Below the pieces are notes generated by a model. It worked only from the letters and a program-made list of their open reading frames with translations, did not search any database and had not been told where the DNA came from. Source: Nymphaea colorata (Eukaryota > Streptophyta > Magnoliopsida > Nymphaeales > Nymphaeaceae). Taken from it: 64,000 bases of DNA. Of the stretch, positions 12,097-24,175 are shown piece by piece. Position numbers and translations under genes: made by a program. The DNA lies in contig NC_045140.1 of the NCBI RefSeq assembly GCF_008831285.2, positions 26,926,131 to 26,990,130 of the forward strand, given 5' to 3'. Numbering within the stretch: the stretch's first letter is position 1; each line of letters opens with the position of its first letter.

Positions 12097-14493
12097 ACGG
12101 TGTCTAGAGTCAATGTCTAATGCCAATGTCGATCACAAGCAGAGGTAGTGTCATCCGAGCAAGTTAAAGAAGGGTGTTTTTGATTTGTTGTAAATATTGA
12201 GTTTTGACGTTTTATATTAGTCCAAAATGGTTGTGTTTTTACTGTAGCTTTTATGGATCTCATGAATCAGATATTTCACGAGTACTTAGACCGATTCGTT
12301 ATAGTGTTCATTGACGATGTGCTAGTGTACTCAGAGTGTGAAGCAATGCATGCGGCACATCTCGAGATAGTGATGAAGATATTGAGATAAAATCAACTGT
12401 ATGCCAAATATTCCAAGTGTGAGTTTTGGCTGGACAAAGTGAATTTCTTGGGACATGTAATCTCGAAGGATGGAGTAGCAGTTGATCTGGCCAAGGTGGA
12501 TGGTTTGACAGGTTATTACAAAAAGTTCATTAAGAATTTTTTTTGAGAATTGCAACCCAAATGACTAAACTACTACGAAAGGGAGTGGAATTTATGTGGA
12601 CAAATGACTATTAGAAGAGAACGTCAGAGCATATGCCTCTAGACAACTAAAACAACACGAGAAAAACTATCCAACACATGATTTGGAATTAGGAGCTGTA
12701 GTATTTGCACTAAAAATATGGAGACATTAACTCTATGGTGTGGAATTTGAAGTATTTTCTGACCACAAATCCCTCAAATATTTGTTCTCGCAGAAGGAAT
12801 TAAACCTAAGACAAAGAAGATGGCTGAAATATCTCAAAGATTACGACTTTGAAATAAAGTATCATCTAGAAAAAGCCAATGTGGTAGCTGATGCACTCAG
12901 CAGAAAGACGACTGTTAAAACTAGTGGACTATTAATGCAGACATGGAATTTGGTGGAAGACTTTGAAAAATGGCATCCATTGCGAGATGATAATGGAAAG
13001 GTGAAGTGTGCATGAATAATTCGAGATAGTTTCCTTGATGAAATTATTGACAAACAAAAACAAAGCTCTGAATATGCGAAGTTGAAACTTGAGTGTCACA
13101 AGAAGGAAGAAACTCTTTATTCTGATGATGACGATGGATTTGTGTGGTTCAACGGTAGATTGTGGGTTCTGAATGATTCAGAGGTGAAAAACAAGTTGCT
13201 TGATGAGGCACACAAAACAAGATACACCATACATCCAGGAAGCACAAAGATGTATCAAAATTTAAGGATAAACTTTTGGTGGCCAGGAATGAAGAAAGAG
13301 ATTGCTGAGTTCATCTCACGATGCTTAGTGTGTCAACTGGTTAAAGTGGAACATCAGAAACCAGGTGGTTTGATACAACAGATAAAAATTCCTCAATGAA
13401 AATGGGAAGCCATCACCATGGACTTCGTAGTGGGGTTACCACGTACTCGACGACAACACGATGCTGTTTGGGTAGTGGTAGACTGCCTAACTAAATCTGC
13501 ACATTTTCTTCCGATCAAGATTTCACAATCACTAGAAAGTCTGGCAGATTTGTATGTTGATGAAATTGTGAGACTTCATGGAATCCCTAAATCAATAATC
13601 TCTGACAGAGATCCAAGATTTACATCCAAGTTTCGGGGAAGGTTATAAGAAGCGTTGGGAACAAAATTGAAACTGAGTACAACATTTCATCCGCAGACAG
13701 ATGGATAGTCTGAGCAAACCATCCAGACTCTTGAAGATATGTTAAGAGCTTGTGTTTTGCAGTGGAAGGGTGAATGGGACAAACATGTGAAGTTGGCTGA
13801 ATTTGCCTACAACAACAGCTATCACTCTAGCATTGGAATGGCTCCGTTTGAAACTCTTTATGGCCGACCTTGTAGATCACCATCATGTTGGACAGAGATA
13901 GGAGACAACAAGATTGAGGATCCTTTGGTGATTCAACACTACACTGATCAAGTCAATATGATTAGAAAGAAACTTTTGGCTGCTCAGAGTCGACAAAAGA
14001 GTTATGCAGACCAACGACGAAGAGAGTTGGCTTTTGAAGCAGGAGATCATGTCTTTGTCAAGATATCACCCACCAAAAGTGTTTTTCGATTCGGAAAGAA
14101 AGGAAAATTGAGCCCAAGATACATTGGTCCATTCGAGATTTTGGAAAAAGTTGGAGAGGTTGCATATCGAATTGCACTTCCACCGCAGTATAGTCATGTT
14201 CATCCAGTATTTCACGTGTCGATGTTAAGGAAGTATGTACCTGATCCTTCGCATGTGATAGATTATGAAGAAGTCGATTTGCAAGAGGACTTGACAACCG
14301 AGGAAAAGCCGCTTCGGATCATAGATCGAAAGGAGCACGTATTGCGAAAGAAGACTATCCCACTAGTTCAAGTGGAATGGTAACATCATGGGATCAAAGA
14401 ATGTACGTGGGAACCAGAAGAGGGCATGAGAAACAGTTATCCCCAATTGTTTGAATAAGGTACGTTTAAATTTCGAGGACGAAATTTCTTTTT

Positions 14494-14505
14494 AGGGGGG
14501 AAGGA
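14494..14505 (+). other. Polypurine tract before LTR 2
   Basis: AGGGGGGAAGGA immediately precedes the TG start of the second LTR at 14506, the expected plus-strand primer. It supports the LTR boundary there. Confidence 0.75.
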
Positions 14506-17362
14506 TGTAATGCCCACGATTTTCTTTCTTTTTTCTTAATTATGGGAAACGCTAATATGGGTAGACAATTCTAAACGTAGATTTAAATGATAATGGAAAC
14601 TGCCAACTTGATCATAAGGAGAGGCAGTTATGAAAGAAAACAGATGATTTCCTAACTGAAAGGAATAAAAAAAAATGAGAAGGGAAATCAAGAGGCCGTT
14701 TCCTTGCTTGTGAGAAACTGAAAAAAATGGGTATAGCAATAAGGGAGGCTCGTAGAGGGTTATTTAACCTCATTTTCCAGAAATTGATCACCCCCTTTTG
14801 CCGCAGCCATTGAGGAGAACGTCCAATAGCAAGGAATTTGAGGGAAAGAGGGAGAAAGAGAGAGATCGATCTTCATCTTTGCTCTCTTGTGGTTGAGATT
14901 AAGGAACGGGGTTGTTGCTGAAAGTCAATCTCGATTAACAGGTATGAGAAATTTCAGTTATGAATAGAGCATGAAGCCGTGTATTTCAGATTTCTTATAG
15001 AATCTATGTCTATGTGGATCTATGTATTTTTATGCATAAATATGAATCTATGCATGAGTTATAGTTATGGATGAGACATGAAGCCTTGGTATTCTTGCTT
15101 GATTTCTGGTGGATAGATATAGTTATATTCATGTTATAATAATGAATCTCTATATTTATATGCCTAGATGTGAATCCTCGGTAAGGTGTTTTGATGCACG
15201 ATGTTAAGCATGCTAGATACAGATATGCAGTGGTTGTGTGTATTTTCGTTTGAACTGTGAGAAACGGAGACTACATCCAACGTTAAATCAGAGCATGCAT
15301 ATCTGCGATAAGGGCTGCATCAGAAAATTTAAACCGACTACAAAAAAAAATATATCAGAACCCTCACGAAGGGTCTGGCCATAATGTATGCAACAAAAAT
15401 ATGAAGGAGGAAAACTCGGTGGCCTTCCCGGACCTTCTGTCATACGAAACAGAAAACAAACAAAAGAAGGGCAGTCCGAGGCTTCGCCGGCAGAGGGCAG
15501 GCTTGCTCTGCTCGTCTTAAGTTAAACCTAAACTCAGTAACAAATAAGAGAAAGGGAAGGAAGTGCCGCCATCAATGAGCGGAATCGGTCGCTCGTCTCT
15601 CCCGTAGTTGCAGCAGAGGCGATTTGGGGAAAGAGATTAACACGACATTGAAGACGCAGGCTTCCTCCTGTCGCTCCTCCTTGCTGCCGATTTATCCACC
15701 TCGCAATAAAAGTGGGACCGAAGAGAGACGCATCTGGTTCGGGAGGTCATCTTCCTCACAGTGGTAGAGTGGAGAAAAAGAAAACGAGAGCAGAGGAGGC
15801 GGCGGCAGTTGGGAGCGTCGGACGGACGGCAGGCGCAGCAGTGGAAAGCCAAAAGCTAGACCTCGCGCGAGACGGAGAACTTTCCCTCTCTGGTTTTGAT
15901 TGAGGAAGAACGGTGGAAGCCACCGTCGGTCGAACGAAAGGAAGGAGGCTCGTGAGGAGAGAGAAAACGAAGCGGTGAAATGAAAGAAAAACGAGCGTAG
16001 TTCATTTTTATATCAAGTAGGAAACATTTCAAAACGGGTCCACTAATTAGCAAAATATTCAGATAAGCTGTTATACATTTTATAACTTCCATGCCGCAAC
16101 GTTTTTGCTGAAAACCTCTTCAAAAAGAGGTTTGCGAAAGTAATTTTCAGTAAAAACTGGGTATTTAATATGAAATCACGTTTTGGTACCCTCTCAGTTT
16201 CTTAAATTTTCAAAAGGGGGTTTTCTTATATTTGTTTGTAATTTCGAAGGAAAAACGTAATGTTATGCATTATTGCTCTGTGGTACCTTTTGTGTTATTT
16301 AAATTTCAGGAAAAGGGTGTTGAACTCTCTTGTTTTGAAATAGTGATTATTGTGTTAATTTGGATGTGATATGCTTGTACCGTTGCAAGTCTATTTGACT
16401 TTGTTCTGTTACCATTAAATCAAGATATGAAATGGCTTATTTTTGTGGTCTGGAAAACCGAGCCCAAGGGCGGTTTCTGTGAGAGGTACTAGACGATGTC
16501 TAGCATTGGCAAACCCTCACTTTTGAAATTCGAAGGCGAAACGTGGGCTTTGTGCGATGGTTTATGCGAGTGCGAGCTTTCTGTTTTACCCAGTGTTTGG
16601 TTTCGTCCCGGGAGGTAGTGGTCACACTCCTCTGGCTGTACTGGAGGGCCCACAGGGTATTGGGCGGCACAAGGGCTCGGGATTCTGTTCTGTTTCTGTT
16701 TGGGAGCGAGACTCCTGGTCTCTCCACCCGGGTTCCTAGAGAGACCATGCTGCTGCAGCGGCGATCTGGGATATCTCAGGAGGCTTCACTTCAGGTGCCC
16801 TCGATCCGTTGGATCGCCTGGTGAAGAGATGTTCTGTTCTGCCCGTGAGTGCCCACGGGGATTTCTGTTACTCGACACGATGACCATGACATTGTCAGAG
16901 AACCACGGTTGGAAGCCTACGAAATTTTGGAGGTTGTGCACACCTCGTTCTGTCTTTGATGATGTGATATGTGTTAAGTTTTGGAAAACTTATGGTTGTA
17001 GTTCACAAGGACTTTTTGGAAGCGTTTTACGAAACTAAATATTATTTTGGGCCATGTTTTCATTCATGGCTGGATTTTCTCATACTCAGAGGAATTCTGA
17101 CCCTTCTTTCTATCTCTACAGGTAGTCCTTGATAGCTTTTGGCTTTGGAGCGACGACCTCAGTCTTGTGATGGACGGGCATTGGCATTCTGGGCACTGCG
17201 TCGGTTTTGGGGACTTGTGTTTATTTTTGTTTGGGTCCAAGTATTTTATTATTGAAATAAAACAATGTCTGATTTCTTTATGTTCTGGTCATGACTCAAT
17301 ATTGCTTCCGCTATTATAGAAATGAAAAGAAAATTTTTGGTGTCAAAAAGTGGGTCGTGACA
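14506..17362 (+). repeat. Second gypsy LTR (shared between the two tandem copies)
   Basis: Same sequence as 9224-12080 at an exact offset of 5282 bp. I saw two substitutions between the LTRs: 11052/16334 (C/T) and 11403/16685 (T/C). It serves as right LTR of copy 1 and left LTR of copy 2. Confidence 0.8.
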
Positions 17363-19489
17363 ACTTTGGTATCAGAGCACGGTGTCTAGAGTCAATGTCT
17401 AATGCCAATGTCGATCACAAGCAGAGGTAGTGTCATCCGAGCAAGTTAAAGAAGGGTGTTTTTGATTTGTTGTAAATATTGAGTTTTGACGTTTTATATT
17501 AGTCCAAAATGGTTGTGTTTTTACTGTAGCTTTTATGGATCTCATGAATCAGATATTTCACGAGTACTTAGACCGATTCGTTATAGTGTTCATTGACGAT
17601 GTGCTAGTGTACTCAGAGTGTGAAGCAATGCATGCGGCACATCTCGAGATAGTGATGAAGATATTGAGATAAAATCAACTGTATGCCAAATATTCCAAGT
17701 GTGAGTTTTGGCTGGACAAAGTGAATTTCTTGGGACATGTAATCTCGAAGGATGGAGTAGCAGTTGATCTGGCCAAGGTGGATGGTTTGACAGGTTATTA
17801 CAAAAAGTTCATTAAGAATTTTTTTTGAGAATTGCAACCCAAATGACTAAACTACTACGAAAGGGAGTGGAATTTATGTGGACAAATGACTATTAGAAGA
17901 GAACGTCAGAGCATATGCCTCTAGACAACTAAAACAACACGAGAAAAACTATCCAACACATGATTTGGAATTAGGAGCTGTAGTATTTGCACTAAAAATA
18001 TGGAGACATTAACTCTATGGTGTGGAATTTGAAGTATTTTCTGACCACAAATCCCTCAAATATTTGTTCTCGCAGAAGGAATTAAACCTAAGACAAAGAA
18101 GATGGCTGAAATATCTCAAAGATTACGACTTTGAAATAAAGTATCATCTAGAAAAAGCCAATGTGGTAGTTGATGCACTCAGCAGAAAGACGACTGTTAA
18201 AACTAGTGGACTATTAATGCAGACATGGAATTTGGTGGAAGACTTTGAAAAATGGCATCCATTGCGAGATGATAATGGAAAGGTGAAGTGTGCATGAATA
18301 ATTCGAGATAGTTTCCTTGATGAAATTATTGACAAACAAAAACAAAGCTCTGAATATGCGAAGTTGAAACTTGAGTGTCACAAGAAGGAAGAAACTCTTT
18401 ATTCTGATGATGACGATGGATTTGTGTGGTTCAACGGTAGATTGTGGGTTCTGAATGATTCAGAGGTGAAAAACAAGTTGCTTGATGAGGCACACAAAAC
18501 AAGATACACCATACATCCAGGAAGCACAAAGATGTATCAAAATTTAAGGATAAACTTTTGGTGGCCAGGAATGAAGAAAGAGATTGCTGAGTTCATCTCA
18601 CGATGCTTAGTGTGTCAACTGGTTAAAGTGGAACATCAGAAACCAGGTGGTTTGATACAACAGATAAAAATTCCTCAATGAAAATGGGAAGCCATCACCA
18701 TGGACTTCGTAGTGGGGTTACCACGTACTCGACGACAACACGATGCTGTTTGGGTAGTGGTAGACTGCCTAACTAAATCTGCACATTTTCTTCCGATCAA
18801 GATTTCACAATCACTAGAAAGTCTGGCAGATTTGTATGTTGATGAAATTGTGAGACTTCATGGAATCCCTAAATCAATAATCTCTGACAGAGATCCAAGA
18901 TTTACATCCAAGTTTCGGGGAAGGTTATAAGAAGCGTTGGGAACAAAATTGAAACTGAGTACAACATTTCATCCGCAGACAGATGGATAGTCTGAGCAAA
19001 CCATCCAGACTCTTGAAGATATGTTAAGAGCTTGTGTTTTGCAGTGGAAGGGTGAATGGGACAAACATGTGAAGTTGGCTGAATTTGCCTACAACAACAG
19101 CTATCACTCTAGCATTGGAATGGCTCCGTTTGAAACTCTTTATGGCCGACCTTGTAGATCACCATCATGTTGGACAGAGATAGGAGACAACAAGATTGAG
19201 GATCCTTTGGTGATTCAACACTACACTGATCAAGTCAATATGATTAGAAAGAAACTTTTGGCTGCTCAGAGTCGACAAAAGAGTTATGCAGACCAACGAC
19301 GAAGAGAGTTGGCTTTTGAAGCAGGAGATCATGTCTTTGTCAAGATATCACCCACCAAAAGTATTTTTCGATTCGGAAAGAAAGGAAAATTGAGCCCAAG
19401 ATACATTGGTCCATTCGAGATTTTGGAAAAAGTTGGAGAGGTTGCATATCGAATTGCACTTCCACCGCAGTATAGTCATGTTCATCCAG
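17363..19489 (+). pseudogene. Decayed gypsy chromovirus pol, copy 2, truncated
   Basis: Repeats 12081-14207 at offset 5282 with the same in-frame stops. I saw only two differences: 12888/18170 (C/T, Ala to Val in RNase H) and 14081/19363 (G/A, Val to Ile in the integrase C-terminal region). The copy stops abruptly after CATCCAG at 19489, within the region before the chromodomain. The remaining coding tail, polypurine tract and a third LTR are missing. Sequence after 19489 belongs to the TRIM element. Confidence 0.85.
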
Positions 19490-19933
19490 ACCCACTCCCG
19501 GGCTCGGGCCCCTGGTTCGACGGATCCCAACCCGTCCCCTAGCAGTTTCGGTTCCAATCCTAAAAAGGCTAGGAACCAGGACAATCATCTCATTAAAGCC
19601 TCCCTTTATAAGCCTTTGAAGATCCCTCACAATCTTCGATACGGGACTAAACATCTGGGGTGTTACAATCCACCCCCCTTAAGGCACACGCGTCCGCGCG
19701 TGTGGGACCCCAGGTCCGAGTGTTGAAACTGCTCTGATACCACTATAACAACCCGACCCACTCCCGGGCTCGGGCCCCTGGTTCGACGGATCCCAACCCG
19801 TCCCCTAGCAGTTTCGGTTCCAATCCTAAAAAGGCTAGGAACCAGGACAATCATCTCATTAAAGCCTCCCTTTATAAGCCTTTGAAGATCCCTCACAATC
19901 TTCGATACGGGACTAAACATCTGGGGTGTTACA
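19490..19933 (-). mobile_element. TRIM (terminal-repeat retrotransposon in miniature), outer end clipped
   Basis: Two direct repeats, 19490-19667 and 19744-19933, match base for base where I compared them (offset 266). The 76-bp middle holds the reverse complement of a primer binding site (GCTCTGATACCA, 19731-19742) next to one repeat, and a purine-rich tract on the minus strand (AAGGGGGGTGGAT, 19668-19680) next to the other. This is LTR, PBS, PPT, LTR on the minus strand with no room for a gene. The left repeat lacks the outer 12 bases present in the right copy (TATAACAACCCG), so the gypsy junction has cut it. Confidence 0.82.
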
Positions 19934-20628
19934 GAAATGACTCATTTACTGATATCTCATATGATGGCAACGTCTGTGTAAGCCAGTTCATGCAATACTC
20001 TCTCTAAGTTTCGTTACTTTCTGGTTGAAAGGATTTTCTAACACCTTCATGTCACTTTTGATCTGGAGTGTTTTCTCATGCTGACCAAGTAAGCTGCGTT
20101 TGAATTCCAAAAGCCATTAATGGTTTCTCTGCATCTGTTAGTAGCTGACAGTGTTTCTTAGACTGCCCAAAAGCTGGCTATTGCTCTGAGAAGTGCTTGG
20201 CAGAATATAGCTCAATGGCGACTGTTGCAGGACTTGTGGGATCACCAGTAGAAACTGGTGCCTGTCTAGACTCGCCTTCTACCTCACTTTATTGCAACTA
20301 TTAGCTTATCAGGCCTTGTGATTTTGAATATAATCCGTGAACGCATAAAGTATGTGCGTTGAAATTGGGTACCACTTCGTTGGCAGGAAAAAATACGACA
20401 GAGTTGATTGTCGAGTAAGAATTTTCAACCTTAGTAACAAGAACATTAGCAGCCAGACAGTCTCGAGCTGAGTTAGAGAACATGGACTTGAATACTTTTC
20501 CTGTCCAGATTGCAGAGGCATTACGGCTTAATCGAAGATCTGGATTCAAGTTTGGACTTTAGAGTACTAATAATCTGAAAATCCGCAAGGAAGGGCCTTC
20601 AATTTCTCTCTAATCTCTACATGTTTGG

Positions 20629-20918
20629 TGATGTAAAACGGATTAGGAATAAACGAATCCTAATCCGTGTGGTTTAAAAATTAAGCTAGGATGATACTAA
20701 AGCTAAATTAAAGCCAAACAAACTGACTAAAACTTCAAGAAAGAAGAGAAAAGCAACAAGAACTTCTATTTCATTTCTTCAATCTCCTTCTTCGAAATGA
20801 AACCCATGCCCGTTTATATAAAGGAAGGAATGAATTTCGGATCTGAACCCAGCTGCATGTACTGTTTAGATCCAATTACAAAAATATGGATTTAGATCAA
20901 TCTGCTTCTGGCTCTGCA
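20629..20918. repeat. LTR-like dispersed repeat (related to 54667-54966)
   Basis: About 290 bp starting TGATGTAAAACGG and ending GGCTCTGCA, collinear with the 300-bp LTR at 54667-54966. Shared blocks include CCTAATCCG/CTTAATCCG, AAATGAAACCCA near the middle and the ending TTCTGGCTCTGCA. No clear target duplication or internal region is attached, so this is probably a solo or broken LTR. Confidence 0.6.
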
Positions 20919-22030
20919 TCATTTTGGCACTCCATCACTTACATCATTGGCGAATGGTGTTGGTAACCTGATGATCAGGCAGGCACTTTGGTTCATGGCT
21001 TCTTCCTTGCTGGTCATGTTAACACCTTAGACCGTATGTGGTGCCTTGACATTCAGCTGGCTCTGATTGTGGCGGAGCCTCGCCAATTGCAGAATCTAGT
21101 GTGGGCAATCGCCCACAGCAGTTTTATTTACACATTAAAACCTTAGTCATTTTTATTTATTTATATATGAGTGCCCCTTCAAGTCTAAAATATATACTCA
21201 GACAAGGCGTTTAGCTATGCTTGCAAATGAGGATGTCGACGATTCGAGACCGACTGATGCATAATCTGAACCTGAATTTGAATGGTTTATTAGATACAGT
21301 AAAAGGATCCAACCAGTAATTGAATTTGAATATGTTTAAGAACTTCCTTACTGAATCGAGGAGTGGATATACAACAAGAGACTTGCTTGTGAAAAATCAA
21401 ATTTCTGCTGCATTTTTACATCTAAACCTGAATCTGACTCGAACACGTAAACCGTGCATGATTTTGCTTGATACAGTAATAACAATATTTTGAATATCTC
21501 CTAGTTAGAATGACTTTAGAAGGCATTGGCCGAATGGGTGGGGCACTCCACATTTCGAAAAGAAATGTTCTTTTTGAACTTTTAACTTTTTTCACTGCCT
21601 ATTTTTGTTTTTTATAGGGAAATTTCCCTTTTTTTACTTTCCAGGGTTGAACTTTAGTGCAAAATTTTTTGCTGCATTGGGTGGTGCATATTACCAGATG
21701 CTGCGCGTGAAGCGGCCTCATTCAAATTACTGGAGATTTTGATAGGGGTTCACTTTGGATTTCTTTTTAAAATAAGAAAAGGGACAATAACATTTTTCTT
21801 AAATTTTAGCACCTCAATTTATTAAAGAAAAATTTGACATGGAAGCATTCACCTTTTAGACAAACCAACTTAAACTAAAGAAAAAGTTTGAAAATTTAGT
21901 TCTGCCATCATATAAGAAAGGGGTGTTTTTGTAATTTTAATAAAAAACATGTCCATTGTAGTCATTTCACTTTTTTTATTTTCATTTTCATCTTTACCAA
22001 AACATTGTCTTTTTTTTTTTTGTGAACTAC

Positions 22031-22160
22031 AGGTACTTTTGTTAATTACCATACTGACAGTCAGTATACAAAATTACCATACTGACAGTCAGTATACAAA
22101 ATTACCATACTGTCTTTTTTGTGAACTACAGGTACTTCTGTCAATTACCATACTAACGCA
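22031..22160. repeat. Short tandem repeat with palindromic core
   Basis: A 28-bp unit containing ATTACCATACTGACAGTCAG occurs twice in full and once in part. Its core TACTGACAGTCAGTA is a perfect palindrome around CAG. The array lies between two copies of TGTGAACTACAGGTACTT, so a larger block was also duplicated. Confidence 0.7.
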
Positions 22161-22328
22161 TGAAATTTCTTGCACCACTATAAGGAATTTCTTGCACTAG
22201 TATGACACATATAACCAGCTTTGATCTTGTGGTAGTTGCATATAAAAAACTGATTAGAGATAGAGAGAGAGAGAGATAGAGGAGGGTTTAATTCTGCACT
22301 TCTTTTTCAACCCTCTTTTGTCTTCATA

Positions 22329-22817
22329 GAAAAGGCAGTGGGCCTTAGAAAAGATTGGAATCTTGAATTGAATTGGCCAAGCAGTACAATAAATCCCTCA
22401 TTCATTGTGGGAGTATCCAAGTTTTCAACAAGTTTGGGTCCCAAAAAGATATTGGATTTGATTGTTGAAGACCTCATGGTCTGGACTGATTGGGGGGTCA
22501 AGCTGCCCCCCGTCCTTTCCACTCCCGGAGTCAAATCACGTGAAACTTTGAAAGCAAATGTTGATGTAAATGAAGAAATACTCGGTCAAGCAAATTCCTT
22601 TCAAAAGTTTCATGACTCTTCAAACTGTTTGGTAGAAGGCATTAATACTAGAGAACTTCTTCTTCCGAGTTGCCTGGAAAATTCATATGGCCGCAAACTG
22701 TCATGGGTATGTTTATTTAATAAGGTTGAAGCTTATGGTAGCAAAGATTTAACATCTCATAAAAATGGACTCCTGCGGAAACGTAAAAATTTGGTAACCC
22801 GAAAAAGATATATATAG
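22329..22817 (+). other. Unrecognised open reading stretch, possible exon or gene fragment
   Basis: Open for about 160 codons without an ATG near its 5' end. It follows a plausible acceptor (TCTTCATAG, ending at 22329) and has a possible donor (TGG|GTATGT) near 22707. The translation is not low-complexity (it includes NPSFIVGVSKFSTSLG and MVWTDWGVKLPP), but I do not recognise a family. It may be a captured or decayed exon, or chance. No neighbouring exon could be linked to it. Confidence 0.25.
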
Positions 22818-22880
22818 GATGAGTTCTACAATATAAATCTTAACATGTACATAGTCAAATTTGAATGCAACAATTAAAGT

Positions 22881-23056
22881 AGGGGTGGAGCTAGAAATTT
22901 TTCATGAGGAAAGCCGAATTAAAGTTTCTAAATTTTGACACAGACAAAAATATCATATTTCAAAATTTTTATATAAGACAAACAACATTTTCTAAAATTA
23001 AAACGTAACATTAAAAAAAAAAAATTAAGGTGGGGCCAAGGTCCATGCAGCCCCCT
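22881..23056. repeat. Member of a MITE-like family with CAGGGGYGGAGCC-type ends (copy A)
   Basis: Begins AGGGGTGGAGCTAGAAATTT and ends in GGGCCAAGGTCCATGCAGCCCCC, with an AT-rich middle. It shares ends and layout with copies at about 31993-32156, 34011-34204 and 42186-42370. Confidence 0.45.
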
Positions 23057-24133
23057 TCTCTTTGTTCAAACATTATGTCATTAGAGCTCAGTTTGTTCAT
23101 ATGTACACGTAGAAGTGACATTAATAATCTCCGGAGATGGGTAGGGGAAGAGCGACAGATTGTTCGTCCCACGGTTCAGGTTTAAGATATTTTCTTTCAA
23201 AAATCCATAAAGGAGAATGGTCAGCACTAATGGCATCTTTTCAACCATTTTATTTTACCAAGTTCAACATTAACCAGATTAATCCACATTTCTATGTTTC
23301 GATTCTACTGGCAAACCATGGATTTCTTATATATATATATATATATATATACACTGTCACTAAATCCCCTCTTCACGTTGGCATGTTGAGGGATGGAACT
23401 CTATGTCGGGAATGAAGAAAAAATGCAGCAGCAAAAATTAAAATGTCACCAAAAAGATTAGCTTAATTAATGTTGAAATTGTTTCAATTTCTTTATACCT
23501 GCACTTGAGCCGATAAATTTTGTCGCATTTTTATAAAATAAAACCTCGAGGGCAGTACCCTACCACATGCTGCTTCAGCCTTAGATCTCAAGAACATCGT
23601 TTCGTTTCAACCTTTTTGTGATTTTTTCACGCATTTGTGAAGAACATGAGACTAATTAATCCTAGGTTAATATGAACACATCTAAAAATAAACGATACAC
23701 CGACTCCCAAGAGAAAGATACTGTTTATGGGGAAAATAATGGTGAGATCTTCGACCAAGGACAACGATTTAGAAATAAAAAGATCCGATACACCTTCAAC
23801 TTGGCACCCTTCCTATCACATTTTCGCTTCCTATAATCGTAAAATAAATATTTTTCTAAATGCTACTGTTCGTCATGTGTAATAAACATCATTTTCATAC
23901 ATATATATGCTACTTAGTGTCACTCTTGTTAACATCCGCATAAACCTACTTTTAGAACTTGCTATAAAGAACGAAGCTTATGACTTTGTTAAATACACCA
24001 AACCCAAAAACCCTAATGGAACACTCTTTTAGAGAAGGCACAGTGACCTAGTTCTCATTATTTTACATATATGTTTATAAGACAAATTACACATGGTCCT
24101 TAATTAATCGAGATGCTTTCGACAGTCACCCCT

Positions 24134-24136
<3 letters not shown>

Positions 24137-24170
<34 letters not shown>
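24137..24170. repeat. (TA)17 microsatellite
   Basis: Uninterrupted TA run in intergenic DNA. Similar shorter runs occur at about 23328-23351, 30141-30165, 33393-33408 and 41389-41412. Confidence 0.9.

Positions 24171-24175
<5 letters not shown>

Larger units (their letters stand above)
12081..14505 (+). pseudogene. Decayed gypsy chromovirus pol, copy 1 (partial RT, RNase H, integrase, chromodomain)
   Basis: Only about 150 bp separate the primer site from a partial reverse transcriptase (FIDDVLVYS box near 12310-12335), so gag, protease and the N-terminal RT are missing. Then follow RNase H (about 12625-12915, with [11 protein letters not shown] and ADALSRK), the integrase HHCC zinc region (about 13225-13350), the integrase core from MDFVVGLPRTRR at 13418, and a C-terminal region ending with the WEPEEGM-type chromodomain block near 14410-14457. 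In-frame stops break it at several places (for example about 13013, 13397, 13646, 13709 and 14381). Some stops fit G-to-A or C-to-T changes at Trp or Gln codons, as deamination of methylated DNA would give. It cannot make its own proteins. Confidence 0.88.
9219..19938. mobile_element. Composite LTR retroelement: tandem defective gypsy copies plus an inverted TRIM, flanked by GAAAT repeats
   Basis: The block 9224-19933 is bounded by the same 5 bp, GAAAT, at 9219-9223 and 19934-19938. Its left end is the TGTAATGCCC start of a gypsy LTR and its right end is the GGGGTGTTACA end of a TRIM LTR, so both termini carry TGTAA/TTACA. Inside are LTR, internal, LTR, truncated internal, then the TRIM in opposite orientation. 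A 5-bp duplication is typical of Ty3/gypsy integrase. Whether the block entered as one chimera or formed by later recombination cannot be settled from the sequence. It lies just downstream of the plastid-protein gene. Confidence 0.75.

Noticed and set aside
22031-22160. Possible CRISPR-like array
   Set aside because: Too few units, no unique spacers of constant length, and the genome is a plant nucleus.
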